A DNA stretch of 64,000 nucleotides from positions 1 to 64,000 of the forward strand of contig JAZJXO010000031.1 in the NCBI GenBank assembly GCA_040390855.1. The letters run 5' to 3'. The notes under the pieces are model-generated. The model was not told the origin of the DNA. It saw nothing but the letters and a program-made list of their open reading frames with translations, and ran no database searches. Both the position numbers and the translations under genes were made by a program. Positions 8,928 to 19,227 of the stretch are shown here, in pieces (position 1 is the stretch's first letter; every line of letters starts with the position of its first letter). The stretch comes from Parvibaculum sp040390855. Lineage in GTDB: Bacteria; Pseudomonadota; Alphaproteobacteria; Parvibaculales; Parvibaculaceae.

Positions 8928-10178
8928 ATGACAACGGGGACACAGGATCAGGCGATCCATTTACGCGGCGGGCTTGAAGATGTGATCGGGCTTCCGGTAA
9001 CCGCGCGGGCGCGGCCTCTAGGCGAGATCGTGGCCCAGCGTCGGTCGGGCGACCGGTCGCGCATCGGTGTCACCGTCTATCGAACACTTGCGGATGCCGA
9101 GATCATATGGCGTGCCTTTGAGCAACAGGCCGTCGGCCTCGGCTTCCAGACATTTGACTGGCTTAAAGCATGGTATGTGCAGGCGGGCAGTGCCGAAGGC
9201 GTTGAGCCCGCGATTGCCTTCGTCTCGCTCGACGGCGCGCCTGTCCTGCTTGCGGCCTTCGGCATCGAGCAACGCTATGGTATGCGCTGTCTGACCTGGT
9301 TTGGCGGAAAATTCGCTGACTATAAAGGACCGATGCTGTCTGAAGATTTTTCCGAGCGCGTCAGCCCGGAGCATTTTGCACTCATGTGGCACAAACTTCT
9401 AGCGCATCTGCCGCAGCATGATGTCATCGTGCTGGAAAACCAGCCAAGTCATATCGGTCACACGGTCAATCCCTTTGCTACACTGGCAGGCGACGTCGCG
9501 CCTGATGCCGGTTATATTTTCGCGCTGCCCTCGTCGGTTGATGAGTTGCATAGCTCCTTCCGTTCAGACACGCGCCGTGCCGACCGTGCCAAATGGCGCA
9601 AGCTCAATGCGCTGGGCAATGTCGAATTCCGCGTGGCTGAAAACGGGGCGGAGGCCCGCTTGATGGCCGCCGACATTCTCGACCGCAAAGCGACGCAGCT
9701 TCGCGCGCAGGGCATTTCGTCCATCTTCGAAGATGCGGGCTACCGCGCCGCCTATATCGCGCTCGCCGCCTTGCCGCCCAAGCGCCAGCTTTTGCAGGTC
9801 GCGATGATGACGCTGAACGGCGAGTTTCTCGCAGGCTCCATCGCCCATGTGTTTCGCGGCCATGCGACACTGATGGTTCACACATTCGAAGGCCATCCGC
9901 GCCTGTCGCCCGGCCGGTTGCATCTGCTGAAGCTCATCGAGATGAGCATTGAAGCGGGTCACGAGTTCTATGATCTCTCGGTCGGCAAACTCGCCTACAA
10001 GGAGAGCTTCTGCGCGGAGCCGATGACGCTTACCAATTACGTCGTCGCGACAAAGCCCTGGGGCATCGCTGCGGCCAACATGATGCGTGCGAGTTTTGCA
10101 CTGAAGCGCCGCCTCAAAGCGAGCACCCGTATAATGCTGCTGGTCCGTCGTATCCGGTTGATGCTGCGAGGAAAATAA
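8928..10178 (+). CDS. BioF2/CelD-like GNAT-fold acetyltransferase
   Basis: A 416-residue protein if started at 8928, with further in-frame ATGs at 8895 and 8853. It matches the COG5653 type: an N-terminal part around ADAEIIWRAFEQQAVGLGFQTFDWL, then an Acetyltransf_6 (FemAB-like) domain over roughly residues 190-340 with RRADRAKWRKL and HVFRGHATLMVHTFEGHPR, then SVGKLAYKESF near the end. Such proteins are often linked to exopolysaccharide or envelope modification; the substrate here is unknown. It is divergent from the cupin gene, and its stop abuts that of the next gene. Confidence 0.75.
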   Translation: MTTGTQDQAIHLRGGLEDVIGLPVTARARPLGEIVAQRRSGDRSRIGVTVYRTLADAEIIWRAFEQQAVGLGFQTFDWLKAWYVQAGSAEGVEPAIAFVSLDGAPVLLAAFGIEQRYGMRCLTWFGGKFADYKGPMLSEDFSERVSPEHFALMWHKLLAHLPQHDVIVLENQPSHIGHTVNPFATLAGDVAPDAGYIFALPSSVDELHSSFRSDTRRADRAKWRKLNALGNVEFRVAENGAEARLMAADILDRKATQLRAQGISSIFEDAGYRAAYIALAALPPKRQLLQVAMMTLNGEFLAGSIAHVFRGHATLMVHTFEGHPRLSPGRLHLLKLIEMSIEAGHEFYDLSVGKLAYKESFCAEPMTLTNYVVATKPWGIAAANMMRASFALKRRLKASTRIMLLVRRIRLMLRGK

Positions 10179-10733
10179 CTACGCCGGGCGCCTCTCCCAA
10201 GGCTCCAGTACGCTCGCCACCAATCGCGGCTGAGGGCGCTCCATCTGTGCAATCGCGGCGGCGGAAATTTCTGCATGGGTGAGCCAGCGGGAGGATGTAT
10301 CCTCAAGCACAAATCCCAAAACCACCTGCGCATAGGTGAACGTGTCCTGCATGGCCAGCGCCTGCGCGCGCCGTTCTGCAATCGACGCCTCGCCGTCTTT
10401 GCCAAGCAGCAGTGAGCGGCTGCCCATCACCTCGACGAGGCGCCCGTCCGGCGCGATCATCCCGTCAAGCGCGGCGCGTAAAATATCGGCGGGCGGATGA
10501 AACCACGTGAGCGCCAGATCAAACGGCCCCAGCGGTTCCAGCGCATCGAGGAATGCCGCCTCATTATCGTAAGAGACATTGATGGCCGTCACCTTGTGAT
10601 CAAGCACATCATTGCTGAACGAGAACCGGTCCGCATGGCGTGAGACAAGCACAGCCTTCTTTGACCGCGCCACGGCATGAGCCGCGGCGGCAGCCAACAT
10701 GCCGGTCGTGCCGATGAGAAGGGTGGTGGTCAT
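10179..10733 (-). CDS. Rossmann-fold hypothetical protein (SDR-like)
   Basis: A 184-residue protein opening with TTLLIGTTGMLAAAAAHAV, a glycine-containing beta-alpha nucleotide-binding start, followed by VLVSRH and a TWFHPPADILRAALDGMI segment. It lacks a clear YxxxK, so it is not a standard SDR enzyme. Similar short proteins occur as unassigned NAD(P)-binding proteins in Alphaproteobacteria. It is convergent with the acetyltransferase; the two stop codons are directly adjacent. Confidence 0.65.
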   Translation of the reverse strand: MTTTLLIGTTGMLAAAAAHAVARSKKAVLVSRHADRFSFSNDVLDHKVTAINVSYDNEAAFLDALEPLGPFDLALTWFHPPADILRAALDGMIAPDGRLVEVMGSRSLLLGKDGEASIAERRAQALAMQDTFTYAQVVLGFVLEDTSSRWLTHAEISAAAIAQMERPQPRLVASVLEPWERRPA

Positions 10734-10753
10734 AAAGAAAGAAAAGCGGACAA

Positions 10754-11095
10754 TTACTCCCCGCGCAAGCCGCTGCCGATACCGCGGAAGAAGTCGCGGG
10801 TGCCGTGGCCGATGGCTTTGGTTGTGTCGCGTACGCCATGGCCGACCGCTCTCGCGCCGTCGCCGACCGCTCTGCCGGCGTCGGCGGCACCTTCGCCGAT
10901 AGTGTGTCCGACTTCTCCGGGCGGCGGCAACTCGCCGCCGGATTGGGGCTCGGTGTGGACCTCCGGTTTCATGCCGGATTGTTCGGCCTGTTCCTGATCG
11001 TATTTCTTCTGTGCCTGCTCATAGTCATAGGCGTCTGCCAGTGCGGCGCTGGACGCGAACGTCAGGGCGAGGGCAAGGACTGTGACTTTGCGCAT
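10754..11095 (-). CDS. Small exported protein with Gly-rich repeats
   Basis: A 113-residue product with a signal peptide (MRKVTVLALALTFASSAALA), a charged segment (YDYEQAQKKYDQEQAEQ) and a repetitive tail in which GDGARAVGHGVRD-like heptads recur. No family recognised. The start at 11095 places the signal peptide at the N-terminus; an ATG six codons upstream is possible. The tail has amphipathic periodicity, which may mean a helical, membrane-associated or late-embryogenesis-like protein, but this is inference. Confidence 0.6.
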   Translation of the reverse strand: MRKVTVLALALTFASSAALADAYDYEQAQKKYDQEQAEQSGMKPEVHTEPQSGGELPPPGEVGHTIGEGAADAGRAVGDGARAVGHGVRDTTKAIGHGTRDFFRGIGSGLRGE

Positions 11096-11221
11096 TCTGG
11101 TCTCCTGAATCATGTTGTCTCGAAGGCACCTTGCCTGCGAATTACGGCAAAACCATGCCTTTTGGAAAATGAAAACCCGTCAGGCAAATCGGGGATCCGC
11201 CTGCCGCCCGCGTGCCGAGGC

Positions 11222-13555
11222 TCAGCGCTTCTTGCCGCGATATTTGTTCGCCCGCGTCCCCGGCTTGCCGCTTGACGAGCGGCCTTTCACGGGTGTGTTG
11301 CGGGCCACGCTGTCTTCGATTGCCGATTGGCGCGCCATCGGATCGTCGGCAATGGCGAGTTCGGTTGCTTCCAGCCGTTTGATCTCGTCACGCAGGCGGG
11401 CGGCTGTTTCGAATTCGAGATCGGCGGCGGCTTCTTTCATCTTGCTTTCGAGTTCGGCGATGTGGCCGCGCAGGTTGTGGCCGATGAAACTTGTCCCGTC
11501 CTCGCCGGTATCGACGCGCACATGGTCGCGCTCGTACACGCTGTCGAGAATGTCGCCGATGGTCTTGCGGATTGATTCCGGCGTGATGCCGTGTTCGATG
11601 TTGTAGGCGGTCTGCTTCTCGCGGCGGCGGTTTGTCTCGGCAATGGCGCGTTCCATCGAGCCTGTGATCTTGTCGGCATAGAGGATGACGCGGCCATCGA
11701 CGTTACGCGCGGCGCGACCGATGGTCTGGATGAGCGAGGTCTCCGAGCGCAAGAAACCTTCCTTGTCGGCATCGAGAATGGCCACAAGGGCGCATTCGGG
11801 AATGTCGAGGCCCTCGCGCAGCAGGTTGATGCCGATGAGCACGTCGAAGGCCCCGAGCCGCAGATCGCGCAAAATCTCGATGCGTTCCAGCGTGTCGATG
11901 TCCGAATGCATGTAGCGCACGCGGATGCCCTGCTCGTGCATATATTCGGTCAGGTCTTCGGCCATGCGCTTGGTCAGCGTCGTTACCAGCACGCGCTGGC
12001 CTTTGGCGGCCACCTCCTTGCATTCGGCGATGAGATCGTCGACCTGCGTGCCGACGGGCCGGATGATGGTCGGCGGGTCGATGAGGCCGGTCGGGCGGAT
12101 CACCTGTTCGGTGAAGGCGCCGCCTGTCTGTTCCATTTCCCATGAGCCGGGTGTGGCGGAGACGAAGACCGATTGCGGCCGCATCGCGTTCCATTCCTCA
12201 AAGCGCATGGGGCGGTTGTCCACCGCCGACGGCAGGCGGAAACCATATTCGGCAAGCGTTGATTTGCGGCGATAGTCGCCCCGGAACATGCCGCCGATTT
12301 GCGGCACGGTCACGTGGCTTTCGTCGGCGAAGACGAGCGCATTGTCGGGCAGATATTCAAACAGCGTCGGCGGCGGCTCGCCGGGCTTGCGGCCTGTGAG
12401 ATAGCGCGAATAGTTTTCGATGCCCGCGCAGCTTCCCGTCGCTTCCATCATCTCGATGTCGAATTGTGTGCGTTGTTCCAGCCGTTGCGCTTCCAGCAGC
12501 TTGCCCTGACCCTTCAGCTCTTGCAGGCGCACTTGCAGATCGTGCGTGATTTCCTCGATCGCCTGATTGAGCGTCGGCTTCGGCGTCACATAATGCGAGT
12601 TGGCATAGAGCTTCACGCTCTCGAACGTGTCGGTCTTGTGCCCGGTCAGCGGATCGAATTCTGAAATCTCCTCGATCTCGTCGCCGAACATGGCGATGCG
12701 CCAGGCGCGGTCTTCCTGATGCGCGGGAAAGACGTCGATTGTGTCGCCGCGCACGCGGAATGTGCCGCGTGTAAATGCCTGATCATTGCGCTTGTATTGC
12801 AGCGCCACGAGATCGGAGATGAGTTGCCGCCGGTCGATCTTCTCGTTCACCTTCAACTGGAAGGTCATGGCCGAATAGGTTTCGACCGAGCCGATACCAT
12901 AGATGCACGACACGGACGCCACGATGATCACGTCGTCGCGTTCCAGCAGCGAGCGCGTCGCGGCGTGGCGCATCCGGTCGATCTGTTCGTTGATCGAGCT
13001 TTCTTTTTCGATGTATGTGTCGGTGCGCGGAACATAGGCTTCGGGCTGGTAGTAGTCGTAATAGGACACGAAATACTCGACCGCATTGTTCGGAAAGAAA
13101 TTCTTGAACTCGCCGTAAAGCTGCGCCGCCAGCGTTTTGTTCGGTGCGAGGATGAGGGCAGGGCGCTGCGTGCGGGCGATGACCTGCGCCATTGTGTAGG
13201 TCTTGCCCGAGCCTGTGACGCCGAGCAGCACCTGCTCGCTCTCGCCTGCCTTGATGCCGGCCACAAGCTCTTTGATCGCTTCGGGCTGGTCGCCTGCGGG
13301 TTCATATTCCGATGTGAGCTGGAACGCGATGCCGCCTTGCGATTTTTCGGGGCGTTCGGGCCGGTGCGGCTCGAACAGCGGCCAGTTTTCGGGGTCGCCC
13401 TGCAAGGCGCCGGCCCAATGGTCGCGGTCGGCAATGGCGCTTTCGGCAGAGAAAATGCCCCCCGCTTCGGCGAATCCCGCCGCGATCTTCGCCTCTTTCG
13501 ACGAGAGCGGCTTGTCGCCTGCGCGACCGAATGATTTGAAACCCTTGCTTGCCAT
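11222..13555 (-). CDS. uvrB: Excinuclease ABC subunit B
   Basis: A 777-residue UvrB helicase-like damage verifier. Walker A is GVTGSGKTYT (near residue 114), the beta-hairpin region YYDYYQPEAYVP follows, then DESHVTVPQ, helicase motif VI (QTIGRAARN) and a C-terminal UVR motif (LESKMKEAAADLEFE) that contacts UvrC. About 78 residues precede the usual start region (FQLTSEYEPAGDQPEAI); such extensions occur in alphaproteobacterial UvrB. A basic tail (TRANKYRGKKR) ends the protein. Confidence 0.96.
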   Translation of the reverse strand: MASKGFKSFGRAGDKPLSSKEAKIAAGFAEAGGIFSAESAIADRDHWAGALQGDPENWPLFEPHRPERPEKSQGGIAFQLTSEYEPAGDQPEAIKELVAGIKAGESEQVLLGVTGSGKTYTMAQVIARTQRPALILAPNKTLAAQLYGEFKNFFPNNAVEYFVSYYDYYQPEAYVPRTDTYIEKESSINEQIDRMRHAATRSLLERDDVIIVASVSCIYGIGSVETYSAMTFQLKVNEKIDRRQLISDLVALQYKRNDQAFTRGTFRVRGDTIDVFPAHQEDRAWRIAMFGDEIEEISEFDPLTGHKTDTFESVKLYANSHYVTPKPTLNQAIEEITHDLQVRLQELKGQGKLLEAQRLEQRTQFDIEMMEATGSCAGIENYSRYLTGRKPGEPPPTLFEYLPDNALVFADESHVTVPQIGGMFRGDYRRKSTLAEYGFRLPSAVDNRPMRFEEWNAMRPQSVFVSATPGSWEMEQTGGAFTEQVIRPTGLIDPPTIIRPVGTQVDDLIAECKEVAAKGQRVLVTTLTKRMAEDLTEYMHEQGIRVRYMHSDIDTLERIEILRDLRLGAFDVLIGINLLREGLDIPECALVAILDADKEGFLRSETSLIQTIGRAARNVDGRVILYADKITGSMERAIAETNRRREKQTAYNIEHGITPESIRKTIGDILDSVYERDHVRVDTGEDGTSFIGHNLRGHIAELESKMKEAAADLEFETAARLRDEIKRLEATELAIADDPMARQSAIEDSVARNTPVKGRSSSGKPGTRANKYRGKKR

Positions 13556-13621
13556 GGTTGCAATATGGAGCCTCGGAGAGCCGGAGAAAAGGCCCCTCGC
13601 GACATATCCTGACAGCCGGTG

Positions 13622-14542
13622 TCAGAAGGCTTGCGGCCTGCGCCGGACCAGCGGTCCGAGTTGCACGATGAGCACGGCGGCGAGTACGCAACCCGCGCCC
13701 GCCCAACCGGCAAGCGTCATGCGCTCGCCGAGCAGCAACGCGCCGAAAGCGGCGGCGAACAGTCCCTCGGCCGAGAGGATGATGGCCGCGTCGGAGGCGG
13801 GCGTATGGGCCTGTGCGACCGATTGCAACGTGAAGGCCAGCCCGCCGGAAATGATGCCGGTATAGAGAAGTTCTTTCCATGCGCCCGCAACGCCTGCCCA
13901 TGTCGGAGCTTCGAGCACAAAGCCTGCGGCAAGGCCGAGCGCGGCAACAACGACAAACTGGATCAGCGAAATCACCATCGGGCGGCGCAGATCATAGGCG
14001 AGCCAGCCGAGCGCCAGAATCTGGATGGCCCAGAAAAACGCGCCGAGAATGATGAGCCAGTCGCCCGTGTTGAGCCCTGCGATGCTGCCGCCGCCGAGCA
14101 GGAACGTGCCGATGAGCGACAGCGCGGCGGCAGGCCAGATCGCGGCGTGAAGTTTTGCGTGTTCTTTGTCCGTCTCGCTCACAGGCTTGAGCTTTGTCAC
14201 GACAAAGGCGAGTGCAGGCACCATCACGACATAGAGCGCGGTGAGAAAGCCCGCATTGCTGACGCTTGTCGTCAGCAGCGCCGTCTGCTGAAGCGCAACG
14301 CCCAGAAAAAACGCAAAGCCGATCCCGACGATTTGCCAGAGACGCTTGGCGGGGATCGCGGGCAGATTGCGACGGCTTTCGGCAATGGCAAAAGGCGTGA
14401 CGACAAGCGCCGCCATCAGAAACCGTGCGCCCGAAAAGGTGAGCGGCCCCATATGATCCATCGCGGTCGCCTGCCCCACAAAAGCAAGGCCCCAGATCAG
14501 CGCGGCTGCAAGCAGCAACAGGTCGGCAGTCGCGCGGGTCAT
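13622..14542 (-). CDS. EamA/DMT-family membrane transporter
   Basis: A 306-residue protein with about ten hydrophobic helices and two EamA repeats (LLLAAALIWGLAFVGQ at the start; GWLAYDLRRPMV and SGGLAFTLQSVAQAHTP in the second half). These transporters move small metabolites or amino acids; the substrate cannot be told. The ATG at 14542 begins the first membrane helix; an in-frame extension to 14788 runs into the divergent restriction gene and is rejected. Confidence 0.8.
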   Translation of the reverse strand: MTRATADLLLLAAALIWGLAFVGQATAMDHMGPLTFSGARFLMAALVVTPFAIAESRRNLPAIPAKRLWQIVGIGFAFFLGVALQQTALLTTSVSNAGFLTALYVVMVPALAFVVTKLKPVSETDKEHAKLHAAIWPAAALSLIGTFLLGGGSIAGLNTGDWLIILGAFFWAIQILALGWLAYDLRRPMVISLIQFVVVAALGLAAGFVLEAPTWAGVAGAWKELLYTGIISGGLAFTLQSVAQAHTPASDAAIILSAEGLFAAAFGALLLGERMTLAGWAGAGCVLAAVLIVQLGPLVRRRPQAF

Positions 14543-14702
14543 GGGATGGGCGTCTTTGCGTGAGGTTCGGAGGCCGCGGACCCTAGCACCGCCCGCGCGC
14601 CCTGTCGCGGTCCGGATGGCCGCATGGGGCAGGGCTGCCCAATCCCCTTGACCCCCGCCCGAAGACAGGCATTCTTGCGTTAAACAAAACACCGGGGGAC
14701 GC

Positions 14703-17700
14703 GTGGCTGGGGACGATAAGGCTGACAATGAGGCGGTGGAAGCCTTCATCGCCCGTTGGAGCAAGTCCGGCGGGGCGGAGCGCGCCAATTATCAGCTTTT
14801 CCTGACAGAACTTTGCGATCTTTTGGGCGTCGGCAAGCCTGATCCTGCTCAGGACTCAAATCAGCACAATGACTATGTCTTTGAGCGTTCCGTCATTTTC
14901 AAGCATGACGATGGCACAACAACGACCGGCTTTGCCGATCTCTACAAGCGCAACTCCTTCGTCCTCGAGGCCAAACAAAGCAGCAAGCGCGATGCCTTGC
15001 GCAAAGCGAGCCCCGATCAGCTCGCTCTCCTTCCCGAAGACAAGCAGCAGGTAAAATCAGGCACAGCCAAGCGCGGCACCGGCGGTTGGGACACGTCCAT
15101 GCTCAATGCCCGCCGTCAGGCGGAAAGCTATGCCAAGGCTTTGCCCAAGGAACATGGCTGGCCGCCCTTCCTCGTCGTTGTGGACGTTGGCCATTGCATC
15201 GAGCTTTACGCCGACTTCGTGCGTCAGGGCAAAAACTATGCGCAGTTCCCCGACCGGCGCGGCTACCGGGTCATGCTCGATGATCTGCGCGATGCAGAAG
15301 TGCGCGAGCGTCTGCGCCTCGTCTGGACCGATCCGCTCGCCCTTGATCCGGCCAGAAAATCAGCCGAAGTCACGCGCGACATTGCCGAGCGTCTCGCCAA
15401 AATAGCTAAGGCGCTGGAAGTGCGCGGCCATGATGCGGGCAAGGTCGCGGAGTTTCTGATGCGCTGCCTTTTCACCATGTTTGCCGAAGACGTGAAGCTG
15501 CTGCCCGAAGGCTCCTTCACCAAATTGCTCGAACAGATGAAGGACACGCCGGACAAATTCCGTTTCGCGCTCGAAGACCTCTGGAAAGCCATGAATGCCG
15601 GCGGCTATACCGGCACCATCAATGATATTGTCAAACGTTTCAACGGCGGCCTCTTTGCCAACCCGCAAGCCATCGCTCTTGAGCCCGACGAAATCCACGA
15701 ACTCTTCGTCGCCGCGCGGCGCGACTGGCGCGATGTCGAACCCGCCATTTTCGGCACGCTGCTTGAGCGCGCGCTCGACAAGCGCGACCGCCACAAGCTC
15801 GGCGCGCATTACACCCCGCGCGCCTATGTCGAACGCCTCGTCGTCCCCACCATCATCGAGCCGCTGACCGATGATTGGAAAGTCGTGCAGGCCGAAGCCG
15901 AGCAATTGATGAACACCGGCAAGCCCGCCGAGGCCCGCGCCGCTGTGCGCGCTTTCCATCAGCAGCTTTGCAAAACCCGCGTACTCGATCCTGCCTGCGG
16001 CACCGGCAACTTTCTCTATGTCGCCATGGAACTGATGAAGCGCCTCGAAGGCGAAGTGCTCGACTATCTGAGCGACCTTGGCGAAGAGCAATATGTGCTC
16101 GAAATGTCCGACCACACGGTCGATCCGCACCAGTTTTTGGGACTAGAAATCAATCCGCGCGCGGTCCAGATCGCCGACCTCGTGCTCTGGATCGGCTTCA
16201 TCAAATGGCAGATCAGAACCGGCGGACAGAACGCCATTTCCGAACCCGTGCTCCGGGCTTTCGGCAATATCAAAGAACAGGACGCTGTGCTCGCCTATGA
16301 CAAGCGCGAATTGCAGCGCGACGATCAGGGTAAGCCCGTCACGCGCTGGGATGGCGAGACGATGAAAAAGCATCCCGTCACTGGCGAAGATGTGCCCGAT
16401 GAGACCGCACGGGTGGAGCTTTATACGTATTCAAATCCGAAACCGGCTGTCTGGCCGGAATCGGAGTTCATTGTCGGTAATCCGCCATTCATTGGTGTCC
16501 GCGTTTTGCGAAGTACAATTGGCGATGAGTATGTCGAAGCAATCCAGAGTGCTTATAGTTATCTCCCCGATACAATTGACTTCGTAATGTATTGGTGGAG
16601 CAAGGCCGCTGAGGCCGTCAGAACTAAAAATGCAAACAGGTTTGGCCTGATCACCACGAATAGTATTACCCAACCATTTAGTCGACCGGTACTTCAACGC
16701 CAATTAATTGATCAACAGGGATTGAAGCTCGTCCTTGCCGTGCGTGACCACCCTTGGGTTGAATCAGATAATGGGGCCGCAGTTCGCATCGCGATGACGG
16801 TCGGAGCTTCCTCAAGCTCAAATAGCCCCATTCGAATTGGAAGCATAATTGCTGGTTCTTTTGATGATTTAATTTTTCGAGATTGCCGTAGCATTGGACC
16901 AAATTTATCGAGCTTCGCGGACGTAAAAAATGCCGAACCATTGTTGGCAAATATCAGTATCTGCTTTCAAGGGGTGGCCCCTGGCAATGACGGCTTTAAA
17001 CTTTCCCCGAGCGAGTTAATTGGCCTTGGTATAGATGAAAAGAAACTCCCAACAATTGTTCGACGTTACATCATTGGAAAAGATATCGTTCAACACTTTG
17101 AAAAACGATTCATCATCGATGCATACGGACTGAGCGAAGAAAATCTACGCGTCACATTTCCAACTTTGTACCAGCATCTTCTGAACAGAGTGAAACCTGA
17201 GCGAGACCAGAACAAAAATGCCCGCAGAAAAATGTTCTGGTGGGTTTTCGCCACCGCTGCAACGCAAATGCGCAAAGCATTAGCAGATTGTGATCGCTTT
17301 ATTGTTACCCCTTATACTGCGAAGCACCGTCCATTTACATTTATTTCTGGCGATGTAGTGCCAGATGCTATGGCATATGCGATTGCGACCACTTCGAGTT
17401 GGATACTGGCCGTTCTGACTAGTTCAATGCATCAACTATGGGCATTGACCGCCGGTGGAACACTGGAAGACCGTCCGCGATATAATAGCAAAGCGACATT
17501 CGATCCCTTCCCCTTCCCTGACCCCACCGACAAATTGAAATCTGAACTCCGCGCGCTCGGCGAACGTCTCGACGCGTTCCGCAAAGAGCGGCAGGCGGAG
17601 CATCCTGATCTCACCATGACCAGCATGTACAACGTGCTCGAACGCTTGCGCGAGCTGGACGCCGATCCCGCCGCCGCGCCGCTCACCGACAAAGAACGCC

Positions 17701-18193
17701 TGATCCATGAGCGCGGCCTCGTCTCGGTGCTGCGCCAAATCCATGATGAGATCGACGCCAAGGTTTTTGAAGCCTATGGGGCTGGCCCGCTGATCTCACT
17801 GACGAGCAAATCCTTGAACACCTTGTCGCGCTCAACAAGGAGCGTGCGGAAGAAGAAAAACGCGGGCATGTGCGCTGGCTCCGCCCCGACTATCAAATCC
17901 CACGCTTTGGTAAAGGCCTCGTGGCCGAAGAACAGGTCGAAGCTGAACTCGAAGCGCCCGTGCTTGCCGCCAAGGCACCGAAATGGCCCGACAAGCTCAT
18001 CGACCAGATCAAGGCCGTGCGCGACGAGTTGCTCCGCGCATCCGGCCCCATGTCATCGGGCGATCTTTCGCGCGCCTTCAAGGGCGGCAAGAAACGCGAA
18101 GAGAAGGTCTCCGAGCTTCTCGAAATTCTCGCCATGAACGGTCAGGCCCAGAAGGCCGAAGGCGAACGCTATTTCATGACGGAGCGGGGATAG
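14703..18193 (+). pseudogene. MmeI-like type IIL restriction-methyltransferase, frameshifted near 3' end
   Basis: Starts with GTG after GGGGGA. Order: N-terminal nuclease with the MmeI pattern D79-x9-E89-A-K91 (FADLYKRNSFVLEAKQ), helical spacer, methylase with GAHYTPRAYVE, motif I DPACGTGNFL and motif IV GNPPF, target-recognition domain, C-terminal helical domain. The reading frame leaves the family sequence after EAYG (about 17777): a run of four Gs (17778-17781) has two bases too many. Removing two restores GWPADLTDEQILEHL and then HVRWLRPDYQIPRFG through the stop at 18193, a full-length product of about 1162 residues. As written, the frame runs to 18137 with an unrelated tail of about 120 residues. 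It is either a damaged gene or a sequencing error. Confidence 0.8.
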
Positions 18194-18281
18194 CGGCGTC
18201 GCAAGAGGTCGTGATTTTTTCTAAGAAATCCCCGCCAAAAAACTTGTCCTCCCCCTGTTTTCCGCCCCCATATTGATGTCA

Positions 18282-18415
18282 TTGCCGCCGACTAGGGATA
18301 GTCCAGTGCGACTGGAGTGTGGGCGGCAAGCGACATCTGAACCGAACGGACCTAACGCATCCGTTGATGAATTCAGACGCCCGTCTAGTACAGCAATGGA
18401 AAGCGGAGAAGCCGC
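18282..18415 (+). ncRNA. Candidate structured RNA (no family recognised)
   Basis: Nested inverted repeats without a coding frame: an 8-bp stem ttgccgcc (18282-18289) / ggcggcaa (18322-18329) encloses two hairpins, gacta-ggga-tagtc (18290-18303) and cagt-gcg-actg (18304-18314), giving a three-way junction. Next, tctgaa (18336-18341) / ttcaga (18372-18377) encloses aacgga (18345-18350) / tccgtt (18360-18365), followed by gcgg/ccgc (18403-18415). It lies between the restriction gene and the PH-like gene on the same strand and could be a small RNA or a leader of the latter. The strand is assumed. Confidence 0.4.
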
Positions 18416-18638
18416 AAAAATGTCGTGCGCGGGGCAAGGTTTTGATACGCCCCATACGTGTTAACGCGTCACGCGTGGAACCGCGTGTGTCGAGATCGAG
18501 CCCCGCGCCCCTTTTTTCTTGTGGCGGCCTTGTATCTGCGTGTCTCCCCCTTGCCGGCTCCGGTCCGGCGAGGTCTTTTGTGTGTCGGGCACATGGCGCC
18601 CCTTCCCATCGTCGCCCGCCTCTGCAATCCTCACGCCC

Positions 18639-19121
18639 ATGTCACAGCCGCTGATCTATTCCCCTCTTCCGCGCAATGCCCGCGCGCATTGGACGATCTA
18701 TCTGCCGTCCGCGCTTGTCGCGCTGGTCTGGGCCTGCATCTATGTCTGGGCGGCGATGCATGGTCTTGCGGGGCTCAGGTCTCTCTCCATCGCGGTGGGA
18801 GTCATCGGCGTGCCTTGTCTTGTGTTTTTTGCCGCCGTGCGCGCGCGCATTCTCGGCGTCTCGGTGCAGGGCAACGGCGTGCTCACCCTGCGTTCCGGTT
18901 TTCTGCGCCCGCGCGAGATCAGTGTCGGGCTGTCGGAGATCGTCTCCGTGCGTGTCCGCCGCTCGGTGATGCAGCGCCTGTTCGGCGGCGGCGCGCTCGA
19001 TGTGAAAACCATGTCGGGCGAGCGCATTCTTGTGAACGATCTCGATAGGCCGGAAGATATTGCGGCAGCCCTTGTCGTGCCGGTGCGCGACGATTTCGGC
19101 CGTTCCGATACGCTGCATTGA
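18639..19121 (+). CDS. Membrane protein with bacterial PH-like domain
   Basis: A 160-residue protein with two predicted membrane helices (WTIYLPSALVALVWACIYVW, and a second at about residues 48-65), followed by a PH-like beta domain (ISVGLSEIVSVRVRRSVMQ, GGGALDVKTMSGERI). It resembles DUF304/bPH-type proteins; function unknown. ATG 18639 is chosen because the membrane segment follows; an upstream in-frame start at 18519 would add a low-quality leader. Confidence 0.65.
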   Translation: MSQPLIYSPLPRNARAHWTIYLPSALVALVWACIYVWAAMHGLAGLRSLSIAVGVIGVPCLVFFAAVRARILGVSVQGNGVLTLRSGFLRPREISVGLSEIVSVRVRRSVMQRLFGGGALDVKTMSGERILVNDLDRPEDIAAALVVPVRDDFGRSDTLH

Positions 19122-19140
19122 CACAAGGGGCGGCAAACAC

Positions 19141-19181
19141 AAAGAGCCGCGCCGGATCATTGTTGTCCGGCGCGGCTCTTT
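19141..19181. terminator. Bidirectional intrinsic terminator
   Basis: A perfect 16-bp stem (left arm 19141-19156, aaagagccgcgccgga; right arm 19166-19181) with a 9-base loop. A-rich and T-rich flanks give a U tract in both directions. It separates the convergent PH-like gene (+) and the TetR gene (-). Confidence 0.85.
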
Positions 19182-19227
19182 GTGTGTTTGGGTTTAGTTT
19201 TGGTTTTGGTTTTGTCGTCGCGTGACG

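Noticed and set aside
13619..14563. 314-codon plus-strand frame opposite the EamA transporter
   Set aside because: Antisense to a clear membrane transporter; Arg/Asp-rich with no domain.
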